A stretch of DNA of 64,000 bases from Tetrahymena thermophila SB210. Lineage: Eukaryota > Ciliophora > Oligohymenophorea > Hymenostomatida > Tetrahymenidae. The number at the start of each line of letters is the position of its first letter. The first letter of the stretch is position 1. Below are positions 26,947-39,202 of this stretch, piece by piece. Where the stretch lies: positions 234,948-298,947 of the forward strand of contig NW_002476052.1 of the NCBI RefSeq assembly GCF_000189635.1. Reading direction: 5' to 3'. A program made the position numbers and the translations under genes. The notes under the pieces were generated by a model. That model was not told the origin of the DNA and did not search any database. It saw nothing but the letters and a program-made list of their open reading frames with translations.

Positions 26947-27167
26947 TAAAATAATAAACTTATATAAACAAAATATGTAAATAAAAATATAAATTATATA
27001 TATAGAGTTCTTTATTTGTCTGTCTTATTTATTTATTTTTGCTAAATATAATAAGTCATTTCTATTTATTTTAATTGCCTCTTGAGTTATAATTTTTTAG
27101 AGGGTTGTTTTCATACTCTTAAATCATAATATATCAAAGTTAGAATTATCTATTTTATTATTATTGT

Positions 27168-28600
27168 AAAAATATTAATTAATTGGATAATAAAAATCAA
27201 AGCAAATTAGATATGAATGTATTGAAGCACAATTAAATAATCTTTTGTTATAAAATTATTTGATTAATTAGTAAATAAAAAGGGCTGGCTCTCCAAATTC
27301 CTAAGACTTTTTAAATCAATCAATTTAAACTTTCTATTTGTTTTTTGTGTATTTTTTAATTGAAAATAATTGAAACATAAAATTATTTTCAAAAATTAAT
27401 GTAATTAATAAAGTTAATATAAAATAATTCTAAGATTTTAGAATATGTTAAACTAAAATAATAATTAAGAGAAATAGCTGTAAATAAGAGAGGCAAACAT
27501 TGATTAAAACACAGGTAATTTGTTGATTTCATATTTATATAATTTTATTGAAATTTTAATTTCAGATGAATATATCTCCAATAGCTGCGTTCCTAAGAAA
27601 TTTCTTCAATCTTTCATGCTTAAAAGCAAATTTAAAAAAATGAATTAGAATAGTAACAATAAAAAACCTAGAGAGGTATTTAAATGATAACATTTGTAAG
27701 AAAATAGTAACAAATTGAACAAAATAGGCAGAATCAAGGCTTAAATGAATAACACGTGATTTTGAGTCTATTTTAATAATACTAAGTTGCATAAAAAGAA
27801 GAGATAATTAGGATACATAAGACACTTTAAATGCTAGCTTTAGTTAAAACTAAGCAAGAAAATAAACTTAACAAACTAATTTTTATTCCAACTGAAACTT
27901 CATTGCAGATAAATTATGAAGATCATTGAAATGAGGCAAGTTGATATACAGAAAGAAATAGGTTAATTTAAACAGTACGAAAATTATAATAATAGAGTGT
28001 GTGAAATTAATTATTAATAATAATGTAGATGCCGACATTGAGTACAATTAGGTCATATAAAAGTGAGAGAAAATAAAATGTATATCTAATGTGGTAGTTA
28101 AACTAAAAAAGAAGTAGGTAATATTTTATGTGCGAATGCGATTTAAATGCTAAAAGAATCAATCAATTCAGTAAAGACACTAATTTGTAAAAGTTGCAAA
28201 AGAATCAGAGAGATAAAACAAAATAGCTAAAAGGAGTAATAGATAGCCAATATAAGATAAATTAACAAAATTTGTTGCAATCAAAAGACTAAGCTAGAAT
28301 AATCCCTAATTTGATAATCAAAATATTCTAACAAATCGCAAACTACTGAAAACTGATCAAAGAAATTAAAAATAAGAAATAAGCTAAAAACCCTCTTAGA
28401 AATACTTTAAGAGTATTGAAGAGAATTTGATTCCATCTTATGAAATTATGAATAAAAGTTAAGAAGTAGATGTTTTCTATAAAATAAATTTTTTAAAAAC
28501 AAAATATATAAATACTTATATTAATTATATATAATAGAGTTCTTTGTTTGTCTTTCTGTATTTTTTATTTACATTTGCTATATATAATTTATCCATTTAG
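27168..28600 (+). pseudogene. decayed tandem copy of the Q-rich gene
   Basis: DNA-level copy of 24886-27060, offset about 2.3 kb, including both flanks and the first intron (GTAATTTGTTG...TTTCAG at about 27513-27565). It is therefore a genomic duplication, not a retrocopy. The start context GATTGATGGATTAATTAAG of the parent is altered so that the ATG is lost from frame. TGAs interrupt the parental frame, for example where parent TTT AAA TGT became TTT AAA TGA (about 27682-27690). Deletions include about 160 bp (parent about 25880-26035, missing at about 28130) and about 500 bp (parent about 26300-26805, missing at about 28335). A non-coding relic. Confidence 0.85.
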
Positions 28601-28802
28601 ATAGGAGTCTTGTATCTTTTTAGTTTGGGCTCTCTTACTGCATGGGTTAAAAATAACCCTATATAATTTCTTATTATAGATTTATTGAATATTGTTTAAA
28701 AAATAATTAAATATATTAATAATAAAATAATTAATTAATTACTTTTGTATCGAAATTAAAAAAAATCAATATTTTAACAATATAATCTTAGCTTTAATTT
28801 AA

Positions 28803-31800
28803 ATGAAGCAAGAATAAGATTCAAGCTCATTAAATGTGTTTTAAAAGCTTGCATAGCAATTAGAATAAAATAAATAGTTTAGAGTCATCCATATAGATGA
28901 ATAAAAAGGATTATTTGACTAAATTATCACCGCAGAGAATCTCCTTTCAAAATCTCATCATGCAATCAAAATCATTTCCATTTTTGATGGCATAGATTCA
29001 GTTTCTTAACAAAAACTATAAGATGCCAAAAAATAAGCATTATTTTTGAAAAATGTTAATCATTAAAACATAATCAAATACTTTGATGAGTTTTAAATTG
29101 GCTTTAACTACTTTATTGTCATGGAAAAGTATGAAAAAGATCTTTATCAATTGATTGAAGACTTCAAAAACCATGAAACCGAAATCCCAAAACACCTCTT
29201 AGTCAGCTTTGCTTATTAGATACTATCTGCTATTAAACATCTCAAACAATAAAACAGAGTTCTTATAGATCTCTCCTTGAGAAATATCTTGATAGACAGT
29301 CAAAATCAAATCAAGCTATACGATTTAGGTATAGCGAAATAAGAGTAGGAAGAGCTCACCTCTTCTTTTATTCTCACAGCATTTCTCAAAAGATCTCTCT
29401 TTTATTATCCTCCTGAATTACTAGGAGAATTTGAAATGAGCGGAGAATTGAATAAAAAGAATAAATTAAAAAATTTCTTAGATGCTGATATTTGGGCATT
29501 TGGAATATGTCTATATGCTCTAGCAGGAGCCTCTTAATAAGAATTATCCTCAATTAAATCAAAAGGATACCAAAAATTGACATCTCTTGATAAGTGTTTG
29601 AATTCAATCCTTTCTTAGATTCTTACTTTAGATCCAAACTAAAGGCCTAGTATTTTAAATATATTAGATTTCTTTGAAGATATGAGGAAGTAAATATGGA
29701 CTTCTGATGATTCAGCAGATCTCTATGAGCATTTTTTGGAGAAAATGAAGGATAGTTAATGGTATTTGTCATATCAATTTATTAACATTTGCTGTCAAAT
29801 ATAACAAAAAAACGAAACTTATTGGTTTTATTTAGGTTATACATAACATTAATTAAATTTTTTAAGTGAGGCTATCAAATCATATTAGAAATGCCTAGAA
29901 ATTAATCCTAAGGATGACATTTGCTATTATAATTTAGGAAAAGCTTATAAAGAAAAAGACTTACTGGATGAGGCTATCAAATCATATTAGAAAAGCATCG
30001 AAATTAATCCCAAGGATGATGATTACTATAACGGTTTAGGAAGTGCTTACAGAGCAAAAAGCTTACTGGATGAAGCTATCAAATCATATTAGAAATGCCT
30101 AGAAATTAATCCTAAGAATGATAGTTGTTTTTATAATTTAGGAAATGCTTACGATGATAAAGGCTTACTGGATGAGGCTATCAAATCATATTAGAAATGC
30201 CTAGAAATTAATCCTAAGGATGATATTTGCTATTATAATTTAGGAAATACTTAAAAAGAAAAAGGCTTACTGGATGAGGCTATCAAATCATATTAGAAAA
30301 GCATCGAAATTAATCCCAAGGATGATGATTACTATAACGGTTTAGGAAGTGCTTACAAAGAAAAAGGCTTAGTGGATGAAGCTATCAAATCATATTAGAA
30401 ATGCCTAGAAATTAATCCTAAGGATGATATTTACAATTATAATTTAGGAAATGCTTACGATGATAAAGGCTTACTGGATGAGGCTATCAAATCATATTAG
30501 AAAAGCATCGAAATTAATCCTAAAAATGATAGTTGCTATTATAATTTAGGAATAGCTTACAAATTAAAAGGCTTACTGGATGAGGCTATCAAATCATATT
30601 AGAAATGCCTAGAAATTAATCCTAAAAATGATAGTTGCTATTATAATTTAGGAATAGCTTACAAAGAAAAAGGCTTACTGGATGAGGCTATCAAATCATA
30701 TTAGAAAAGCATTGAAATTAATCCCAATGATGATGATTACTATAAGGGTTTAGGAAATGCTTACAAAGCAAAAGGCTTACTGGATTAAGCTATCAAATCA
30801 TATTAGAAATGCCTAGAAATTAATCCTAATAATGATATTTGCTATTATAATTTAGGAAATACTTACAAAGAAATAGGATTACTGGATGAGACTATCAAAT
30901 CATATTAGAAAAGCATTGAAATTAATCCCAAGGATGACGATTACTATTACAGTTTAGGAAGTGCTTACGATGATAAAGGCTTACTTGATGAGGCTATCAA
31001 ATCATATTAGAAATGCCTAGAAATTAATCCTAAGGATGACATTTGTTATTATAATTTAGGAAAAGCTTACAAATCAAAAGGCTTACTGGATGAGGCTATT
31101 ACATCATATTAGAAAAGCATTGAAATCAATCCTAAGGATGACGATTGCTATAATAGTTTAGGAAGTGCTTATGATGATAAAGGCTTACTGGACGAGGCTA
31201 TCTAATCATATTAGAATTGCCTAGAAATTAATCCTATGGATGATAGTTGCTATTATAATTTAGGAAACACTTACAAAGAAAAAGGCTTACTGGATGAGGC
31301 TATCAGATCATATTAGGAAAGCATTGAAATTAATCCTGAAAATGATAGTTGCTATTATAATTTAGGAATAGCTTGCAAATCAAAAGGCTTACTGGATAAG
31401 GCTATCTAATCATATTAGAAATGCCTAGAAATTCATCCTAAAAATGATAGTTGCTATTATAATTTAGGAAAAGCTTACAAATCAAAAGGCTTAGTGGATG
31501 AAGCTATCAAATCATATTAGAGTAGCATCGAAATTAATCCTAAGGTTGATGCTTACTATAACAGTTTAGGAAATGCTTACAAAGTAAAAGGCTTACTGGA
31601 TGAGGCTATCAAATCATATTAGAATTGCCTCAAGATTAATCCTAATTATAATAGTTGCTATTATAAATTAGGATAAGCTTACAAATCAAAAGGCTTACTG
31701 GATGAGGCTATCAAATCATACTAGAAATACCTAGAAATTAATCCTAAAAATGATAGTTGCTATTATAATTTAGGATTAGCTTACAAATCAAAAGGCTTAC

Positions 31801-31901
31801 TGGATGAGGCTATCAAATCATATTAGAAATGCCTATCACTGAACCCAAATAATAAAAATTGCTAGAAAAATTTAGAAATAACTCAAGGCAAAAAAAAATG
31901 A
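28803..31901 (+). CDS. protein kinase-like domain fused to about 20 TPR repeats (copy A)
   Basis: One uninterrupted frame of 1032 residues runs from ATG 28803 to TGA 31899-31901. Residues about 30-295 are a kinase domain: AIKII with Lys56, HQNIIKYFDEF, VMEKYEKDL, LIDLSLRNILID with Asp156 and Asn161, KLYDLG (D174) in place of DFG, YYPPELL as the APE region, DADIWAFGICLYALAG, and NQRPS (R281). The catalytic loop lacks His and Arg of HRD and the Lys two after Asp, so activity is doubtful although the VAIK Lys and both metal-binding positions remain. From about residue 345 there are about 20 tandem 34-residue TPRs with consensus LGNAYKEKGLLDEAIKSYQK then CLEINPKDD. DNA of the repeats is itself nearly periodic at 102 bp. 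TPRs form protein-binding superhelices. Paralogue of 52084-54540. Confidence 0.9.
29830..31860 (+). repeat. 102-bp coding repeat (TPR units), about 20 copies
   Basis: GAGGCTATCAAATCATATTA recurs every 102 bp. Within a unit, the words TGCCTAGAAATTAATCCTAA, TATTATAATTTAGGAA and AAAGGCTTACTGGATGAGGC are conserved even at third positions. The array has therefore been homogenised or expanded recently by whole-unit steps that keep the frame. Confidence 0.85.
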
Positions 31902-32422
31902 TAGAAAAAAAATATATATTAGAAAGATAAATAATTAATTATTATTAATACTTGACACACAAAAATATAAGCTATGCAAAAAAAATTATATATATATATA
32001 TAAATTTTAAATTAAATTTTATTTCACATTATATTCTTTAATTATTCTAAGATATTATCTAATATGAAAGGTTTAATTCAAAAAGTTTTTTAAGAATTCT
32101 TTAAAATTAACTTTATAATTTTTAAATTTTAAATTAATTAAATTAAATCAATATTTCTACAATTAAAGTTTTATATTTTAAATTAAATTTTTATGTCAAA
32201 AGAATTAAATGAAACTAAAAATTATAACTATATTTTGAGTAAATTATGATAAAAAATTAAATTATAACTTAGTTTTAATTAAGATCATACTTACAGATGA
32301 AAAAACCATAACATATTAGGAGTTAGAAAATTTTTAATACATTTAAAGAAAAAACAAACTGTAAATATTCTTTAATTATTTTTATAGAGTATACTTTTTT
32401 TATTTCAAAAATTAATTCATAA
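31902..32422. other. intergenic between convergent genes
   Basis: A/T-rich spacer between the kinase-TPR stop and the stop of the minus-strand membrane gene. It contains a (TA)n run near 31986-32002. Nothing else is seen. Confidence 0.6.
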
Positions 32423-33973
32423 TCACTATATTTCATATAGATCATATGCTATTTATGGTAGATAATTTTTTGAATATTATTTAAATATTTTCTAGAAAGC
32501 TATTAAAGATAATATCTATGATTCAACTTTTTTAACTAATTTTATTTTTTTCGGATTAGTTATCTTCTTAATAATTTCTCTATTAGATTAGTTAAAAATA
32601 TAACCTTTCATTATTCTTTCAATAAGTAATGAAGGTAAAATTGATATATTTTATATATTTAAAAGAAAGTTTGAGTTAATTTCTTCCTAGTTTGTTAGAA
32701 ATTCTTGAAGATGATAAAAGCATTCTATATAATAATACTAAGGCATAAAATTCACTTTTATCTTTTTTTTTGATTAAAGACTATTTATTATTTTATGTAA
32801 TTCATAGAAGTCTTCACAGAATTTATTATAGCATTTCACATTTTAATTTTGTGTAGAGACATCATAGTATTAAAATCCTTCATTCAAGTTCAACTCTATT
32901 TTTTTAACAAATTTTAAATCAAGTCTACAGAGTTGCTCATTTATATGTTACAATCTTTCATGTTACTTAGAAGAAAAAACTTTGACAGAAGATTGTGCAT
33001 CAATAATCAAAAACAAAAATAGTACAAAATAAATTGAATTCCAAATTATTATCAGCAAATTATTCACAGAAAATATGTCTTAATAGAAATTTTAGTTGTT
33101 TTAAAAATCAAGCAAAACTTTGTTTATTCCTACAAATACTATAAACAAAATAAATCTTATCATCTGAGCAATAAAATTTATTATTTAATATGTCTTATTG
33201 AGATGATAGCTAAATCGTAAAATACATTTGTTGAATAGAATACTGAATAATACAGCACAATGATAATCTTTAGTTTAACTTAAAAAGGCTATGCTTAAAC
33301 ACTAAAAGGCTATGATAATCAAATTACAGAAAATTAAGCTTATTAAAGGACCACTATAAAAATAAGATGTCAAAGTTAAATAGTAAGTAAAAATTGTTGT
33401 AAAATTTTTTGTTATTTTTAAAGCATATTCTTTCAAATTTTTAAATGTAAAATCAAATTCACTAAATTGACCATTAACATCACTTATAATAGCTGACCAT
33501 ATCGATATAGTTGAAATATAAAAAATAATTTAGAATTAATAATTAAAATAAACCAATTATCTGTAATTTAAAGGAATTGTTTATTTTTGTAATAACTCAA
33601 GGTTAAAAAAAAAAAAGAATTAAGCAAGATTCTGAATAATTCTAGCAAGAAAAAACCTAAATCTTAAAACTAGTTAAACTTGGCTACTCATTTTATCAGC
33701 AAAAATAGGATAAATCCAACACATATTTAATATATCCAAAACAATAAAAATTGTTTTATAAATATTTTATTAGACGCATCCACAGTAAATTAAAAATAAT
33801 TTATCGAAGCTAAAAATTATCCAGTAAGTATAAAAGTAGGATATTTCACTACTTTAATAAAATTTAATGCTGAATACAATATTAAAGATATCAAAAGAGT
33901 AATTGAGTCCCAAAAAAATTGTTGTAATTACTATATGCTTCTTGTAAGCAGTAATATCTTATAAGAAATCCAT
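32423..33973 (-). CDS. multi-pass membrane protein, family copy A (516 aa, intact)
   Basis: An intronless minus-strand frame starts at ATG 33973 (MDFLQDITAYKKHIVITTIF) and ends at TGA 32423. With TAA/TAG as Gln it is exactly 517 codons. Hydrophobic segments occur near residues 13-36, 42-65, 70-92, 97-122, 137-160, 181-225 (two), 253-278 and 294-315. That makes about eight or nine membrane passes, followed by a soluble, charged C-terminal third of about 200 residues containing CRLDLKFVKKIELNLNE and ending LPQIAYDLYEIQ. I recognise no named family. Two paralogues lie at 40212-41758 and 42319-43869; protein-level conservation including the C-terminal domain shows selection on this frame. Topology resembles a receptor or channel-like membrane protein with a cytosolic tail, but function is unknown. 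Confidence 0.82.
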
Positions 33974-34091
33974 TCTATATTGCTTGTTTTTTAGTTTATT
34001 TATTTTAAAAAGCATTGTATTTTTACTTTTTCGCTCTTATTTAATTTACTTTTTAGTTTGTTATTGAAATTAATATTTTTCATTAAAATAT

Positions 34092-34177
34092 ATAAAAATG
34101 TGTTTTAATGTAAAAGAAATACTTTTGTATAGAAAATAGATTTTGCAATAAATTCTTAATTAAGTTTTTATAGCATC

Positions 34178-34223
<46 letters not shown>

Positions 34224-35165
34224 TGTTGACACTTTAACTTATTCAAAAAATATAAAAGAAATAACTATAAGATTGAAATTTGAAAATAGTTATTGCATAG
34301 GAATTACTTGTTAAAAACTATTAAATTTATATATTATGTTAAATCATCTCCTTAAAGTGATTATAAAAGTGCTTAAAGCTTTGAAAGCAAAAAGAATTTT
34401 TCTAGAAGCTTAGCATAGCAATTAATTTGCAAAATAATTGATTTGACTAAATTTATTTCATTATCTACAAATAGAATTTTTCTATATAAATCATTTAAAT
34501 ATACTCTTTAATTAAATAGAGCAAATTACAAAATTCTTATTAAATATTTCTAATTATTATTTAGAATAAAAGAATTTTATTAATTAAATATGATTATTTC
34601 TTAATCTATCTAAGAAAATTTCTATATAAATTAAACCTTATATAAATGTGTTTTAATGTAAAAGAAATATTTCTGTATAGAAAATAGATTTTGCAATAAA
34701 TTCTTAATTAAGTTTTTATAGCATCTATCTAGTTAATTATGTTAACACTTTAGCTTATTCAAAAAATATAAAAGAAATAACTATTTGATTGAAATTTGAA
34801 AATAGTTATTGCATAGGAATTACTTGTTAAAAACTATTAAATTTATATATTATGTTAAATCATCTCTTAAAGTGATGATAAAAGTGCTTAAAGCTTTGAA
34901 AGCAAAAAGAAAATTTTTCTAGAAGCTTAGCTTAGCAATTAATTTGCAAAATAATTGATTTGACTAAATTTAATTCATTATCTACAAACCTAATTTTTCT
35001 ATATAAATCATTTAAATATACTCTTTAATTAAATGCTAAAGTTTCTAGAGCAAATTGCAAAATTCTTATTAAATATTTCTAATCATTATTTAGAATAAAA
35101 TAATTTTATTAATTAAATATGATTATTTCTTAATCTATCTAACAAAATTTCTATATAAATTAAAC
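34092..35165. repeat. tandem duplication of membrane-gene 5' flank, two blocks of about 540 bp
   Basis: Block 1 (from about 34092) and block 2 (from about 34640) share TGTGTTTTAATGTAAAAGAA, ATAGAAAATAGATTTTGCAA and following words, with few differences. Related, more diverged sequence lies upstream of the other two family copies (about 41900 and about 44005). The block therefore belongs to the family's 5' region. Confidence 0.8.
34177..34223. repeat. (TTAG)n microsatellite
   Basis: About eleven TTAG units occur inside block 1 of the flank duplication. The matching place in block 2 has a single unit (CTAGTTAATTATG), so the tract expanded after the duplication. Confidence 0.9.
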
Positions 35166-35630
35166 CTTTCAATCCCAAGCTATAATTAAGAAAAATAATA
35201 CTTAAAAAGATCTAAAATATTAAAAATAAGTGCTTAAAAGCTTATTCCGTAAATCCTCATAAATTAATTCTCTCCAGCAAACATAAATTTTCACCATATT
35301 TTCTGAATATAATTTAATATGCATCACATAATTATTAGTGGATGCTTATTTATAGTGATGTATAATAAATTAAAATCAAAGAAGAGTCTGATTAATAAAA
35401 ATATAAATAAAGTCTAGCTATTATTTTTTCGGCATGTTGTAAAACTCTTTTTTCTTTATATTGTGCTTGCTTTTTTTTTGTTCTTTCTTTGTTAATTAAT
35501 TTATTAACTCATCATTTTATTTTATACTTTTACTTTTATTACTAATTAATCTTATTATTTCAAATTTTTTTTTCATTTTTTCCTTCCAATTAACTATTTA
35601 ATGATATTTTTTTTCTTCAAATTTAAAAAG

Positions 35631-38600
35631 TAAAAATCAAATTGGTGCAATTGGTGCATTAGACTTAGGTTCTGCTTTAGCAAATTGCATTAATCTCTCA
35701 AATTTGACACTTCATCTTAAGTAAAAACAGTTTATTTATTTTGGATTGTGATATTTTTAATTATAAAAACTAATTAAAAAAAATAAAGCTATTGTACTTG
35801 CTTTTTTTAGTTCTTTATTTGTTAATTCAACTCATCATTTTATTTTCAATATTGCTTTTATTATTAATTAATTAATCTTATTATTTCATATCTTTTCTTC
35901 ATTTAACTATTTAATGATATATTTTTTCTTCTATATTTAAAAAGGTCTAATTTAATTGGTGATGAAGGTGCATCAGGCTTAAGTTCTGCTTTAGCAAAGT
36001 GCATTAATCTCTCAAATTTGAAGCTTAAACTTGAGTAAAAACAGTTTATTTGTTTTGGATTGTGATATTTTTAATTATAAAAACTAATTAAAAACAATTA
36101 AACTCTTTTTTCTTTTTCTTTTTATTGTGCTTGCTTATTTTTGTTCTTTCTGTGTTAATTTAACTCATCATTTTATTTTCAACATTGCTTTTATTATTTA
36201 TTTCTTATTATTTCATATATTTTCTTCATTTTTTCCTTCCAATTAACTTATATTTAATGATATATTTTTTCTTCAATATTTAAAAAGTAGGAATTAAATT
36301 GGTGCAGTAGGTGCATCAGGCTTAGGTTCTGCTTTAACAAATTGCATTAATCTCTCAAATTTGACACTTCTTCTTAGGTAAAAACTGTTTATTTATTTAT
36401 TTTGGATTGCGATATTTTTAATTATAAAAACAATAAAGTTCTTTTTTCTTTTTTTTATTATTGTACTTGGTTTTTTATTTTATTCTTTATTTGTAAATAC
36501 AACTCATCATTTTATTTTCAACAAAATTAAGTAAAAACAATAAAACTCTTTTTTCTTTTTCTTTTTATTTGCTTGCTTTTTTTTTGTTCTTTCTTTGTTA
36601 ATTTAGCTCATCATTTTATTTTCAACTTTTGCTTTTATTATTAATTAATTAATTAATCATATTATTTCATATTTTTTCTTCATTTTTACCATCCTATTAA
36701 CTATTTATTAAAATAATTTTTCAATATTTAAATAGTTAAAATTAAATTGGTGCAGTGGGTGCATCAGGCTTAGGTTCTGCTATAGCGAATTGCATTAATC
36801 TCTCAAATTTGACACTTTCCCTTCAGTAAAAACAATTTATTTGTTCTGGATTGTGATATTTTTAATTATAAAACTAAATAAAAACAATAAAACTCTTTTT
36901 TCTTTTCTTTTAATTGTACTTACTTGCCTTTTTTTCTTCTTTATTTGTTAATTTAACTCATCATTTTTTTTTCAACTTTTGCTTTTATTATTTCATATAT
37001 TTTCTTCATTTTTTCTATCCAATTAACTATTAAATGATATATTTTTTCTTCAATATTTAAAAAGTGACAATTAAATTGGTGTAGTGGGTGCATCAGGCTT
37101 AGGTTCTGCTTTAGCGAATTGCATTAATCTCTCAAATTTGACACTTTACATTGGGTAAAAACAGTTTATTTATTTGTTTTGGATTGTGATATTTTTAATT
37201 ATAAAAACTAATTAATTAAAAACAATAAAACTCTTTTTTCTTTTAATTGTGTTTGCTTGCCTTTTTTTCTTCTTTATTTGTTAATTTAACTCACCATTTT
37301 ATTTTCAACATTTGATTTTATTATTAATTAATTAATAATATTATTTCATATTATTTCATCATTTTTTCCATCCAATTAACTATTTAATGATATATTTTTT
37401 GTTCAATATTTAAAAAGTTTTAATTAAATTGGTTCAGTGGGTGCATCAGGTTTAGGTTCTGGTTTAGTGTATTGCATTAATCTCTCAAATTTGACACTTT
37501 ACCTTCAGTAAAAACAGTTTATTTATTTTGGATTATGATATTTTTAATTATAAAAACTAAGTAAAAATAATAAAACTCTTTTTTCTTTTTTTTTTTATTG
37601 TGCTTGCTTTTTTTTTGTTCTTTGTTTGTTAATTTAACTCATCATTTTATTTTCAACATTTATTTTATTAATAATTAATTAATTAATCATATTATTTCAT
37701 ATTTTTTCTTCATTTTTACCATCCTATTAACTATTTAATAAAATAATATTTAAATATTTAAATAGTTACAATTAAATTGGTGATGAAGGTGCATTAGGCT
37801 TAGGTTCTGCTTTAGCGAATTGCATTAATCTCTCAAATTTGTCACTTGAACTTTTGTAAAAACAGTTTATTTGATTTGGATTGTGATATTTTTAATTATA
37901 AAAACTAATTAAAAACAATAAAACTCTTTTTTCTTTTTCTTTTTATTTGCTTGCTTTTTTTTTGTTCTTTCTTTGTTAATTTAACTCATCATTTTATTTT
38001 CAACTTTTGCTTTTATTATTAATTAATTAGTCATTTTATTTCATATTCTTTCTTCATTTTTACCATCCTATTAACTATTTTATTTAATAAAATAATTTTT
38101 CAATATTTAAAAAGTGGAAATTAAATTGGTGCAATGGGTGCATCAGGCTTAGGTTATGCTTTAGCGAATTGCATTAATCTCTCAAATTTGACACTTAACC
38201 TTAGGTAAAAACAGTTTATTTATTTTGGATTGTGATATTTTTAATTATAAAAACTAAGCAAAAACAATAATACTCTTTTTTCTTTTTCTTTTTATTTGCT
38301 TGCTTTTTTTTGTTCTTTCCTTGTTAATTTAACTCATCATTTTATTTTCAACTTTTGCTTTTTTATTAATTAATTAATAATATTATTTCATATTTTCTCT
38401 TCATTTTTTCCGTCCAATTAACTATTTAATGATATATTTTTTCTTAAATATTTAAAAAGTAAGAATTAAATTGATCCAGTAGGTGCAACAGACTTATGTT
38501 CTGCTTTAGCAAATTGCATTAATCTCTCAAATTTGACACTTGACCTTGACCTTAGGTAAAAACAGTTAATTTATTATGGATTGTGATATTTTTAATAATA

Positions 38601-39202
38601 AAAACAAATTAATTAAAAACAATAAAACTCTTTTTTCTTTTTCTTTTTATTGTACTTGCTTTTTTTTTATTCTTTGTTTGTTAATTTAACTCATCATTTT
38701 ATTTTCAAAATTTATTTTATTATTAATTAATTAATTTTATTATTTAATATTTTTTCTTCATTTTTTCCTTCTAATTAACTATTTAATGATATTCTTTCTT
38801 CAATATTTAAAAAGTAGGAATTAAATTGGTGATGAATGTGCATCAGCTTTAGGCTCTGCTTTAGCAAATTGTATTAATCTCTCAAGTTTGACACTTAATC
38901 TGTAAAAATAGTTTATTTATATTTGATTTCGATATTTAATTATTAAAACTAATTAAAAACAAAAAAGCTGTTTGAATTTATTTGATAACTTTTATTTGAT
39001 TTATTTTTTTATCTTTTTTATTCCTTCCACTAATATTATTTTATTTATTAATTTAAGAAATTATTTTTATTTTAAAATTTTATTCGATTTGATATTTATT
39101 TAAAATTTATTTAGCAAAATGAATGAATCTTAAGAATTCAAATTTCTAAGCAAGTGTCTTAAATCAAAAAGATTAGTTGTCTTAAACCAATAATTCTATT
39201 GA
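35631..39202 (+). CDS. LRR-1: tandem one-LRR-per-exon gene, 5' end missing
   Basis: There are ten LRR exons and one terminal exon. Exons are 35631-35720, 35945-36034, 36288-36377, 36736-36825, 37065-37154, 37418-37507, 37766-37855, 38115-38204 (all 90 nt), 38460-38555 (96 nt) and 38815-38901 (87 nt). Terminal exon: 39115-39202. Each LRR exon starts one base before a codon boundary and ends after two bases (phase 2-2), so any number can be spliced in frame. One exon encodes one ribonuclease-inhibitor-like LRR with consensus NQIGDEGASGLGSALA then NCINLSNLTLHL. Introns start GTAAAAACAG and end AATATTTAAAAAG. The terminal exon ends SKCLKSKRLVVLNQQFY and TGA. No initiator exon is seen upstream, so this may be a 5'-truncated gene. 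A fused intron scar near 36530 marks one lost exon. LRRs bind proteins; partner unknown. Confidence 0.82.

Larger units (their letters stand above)
33974..35630. other. intergenic between divergent membrane gene and LRR-1 array
   Basis: Holds the tandem flank duplication and TTAG microsatellite listed separately. From about 35436 it has LRR-intron sequence (CTCTTTTTTCTTT...TTGTGCTTGC) leading to the first LRR exon. I found no initiator exon for LRR-1, so the array appears to begin at a breakpoint near 35436. Confidence 0.55.
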
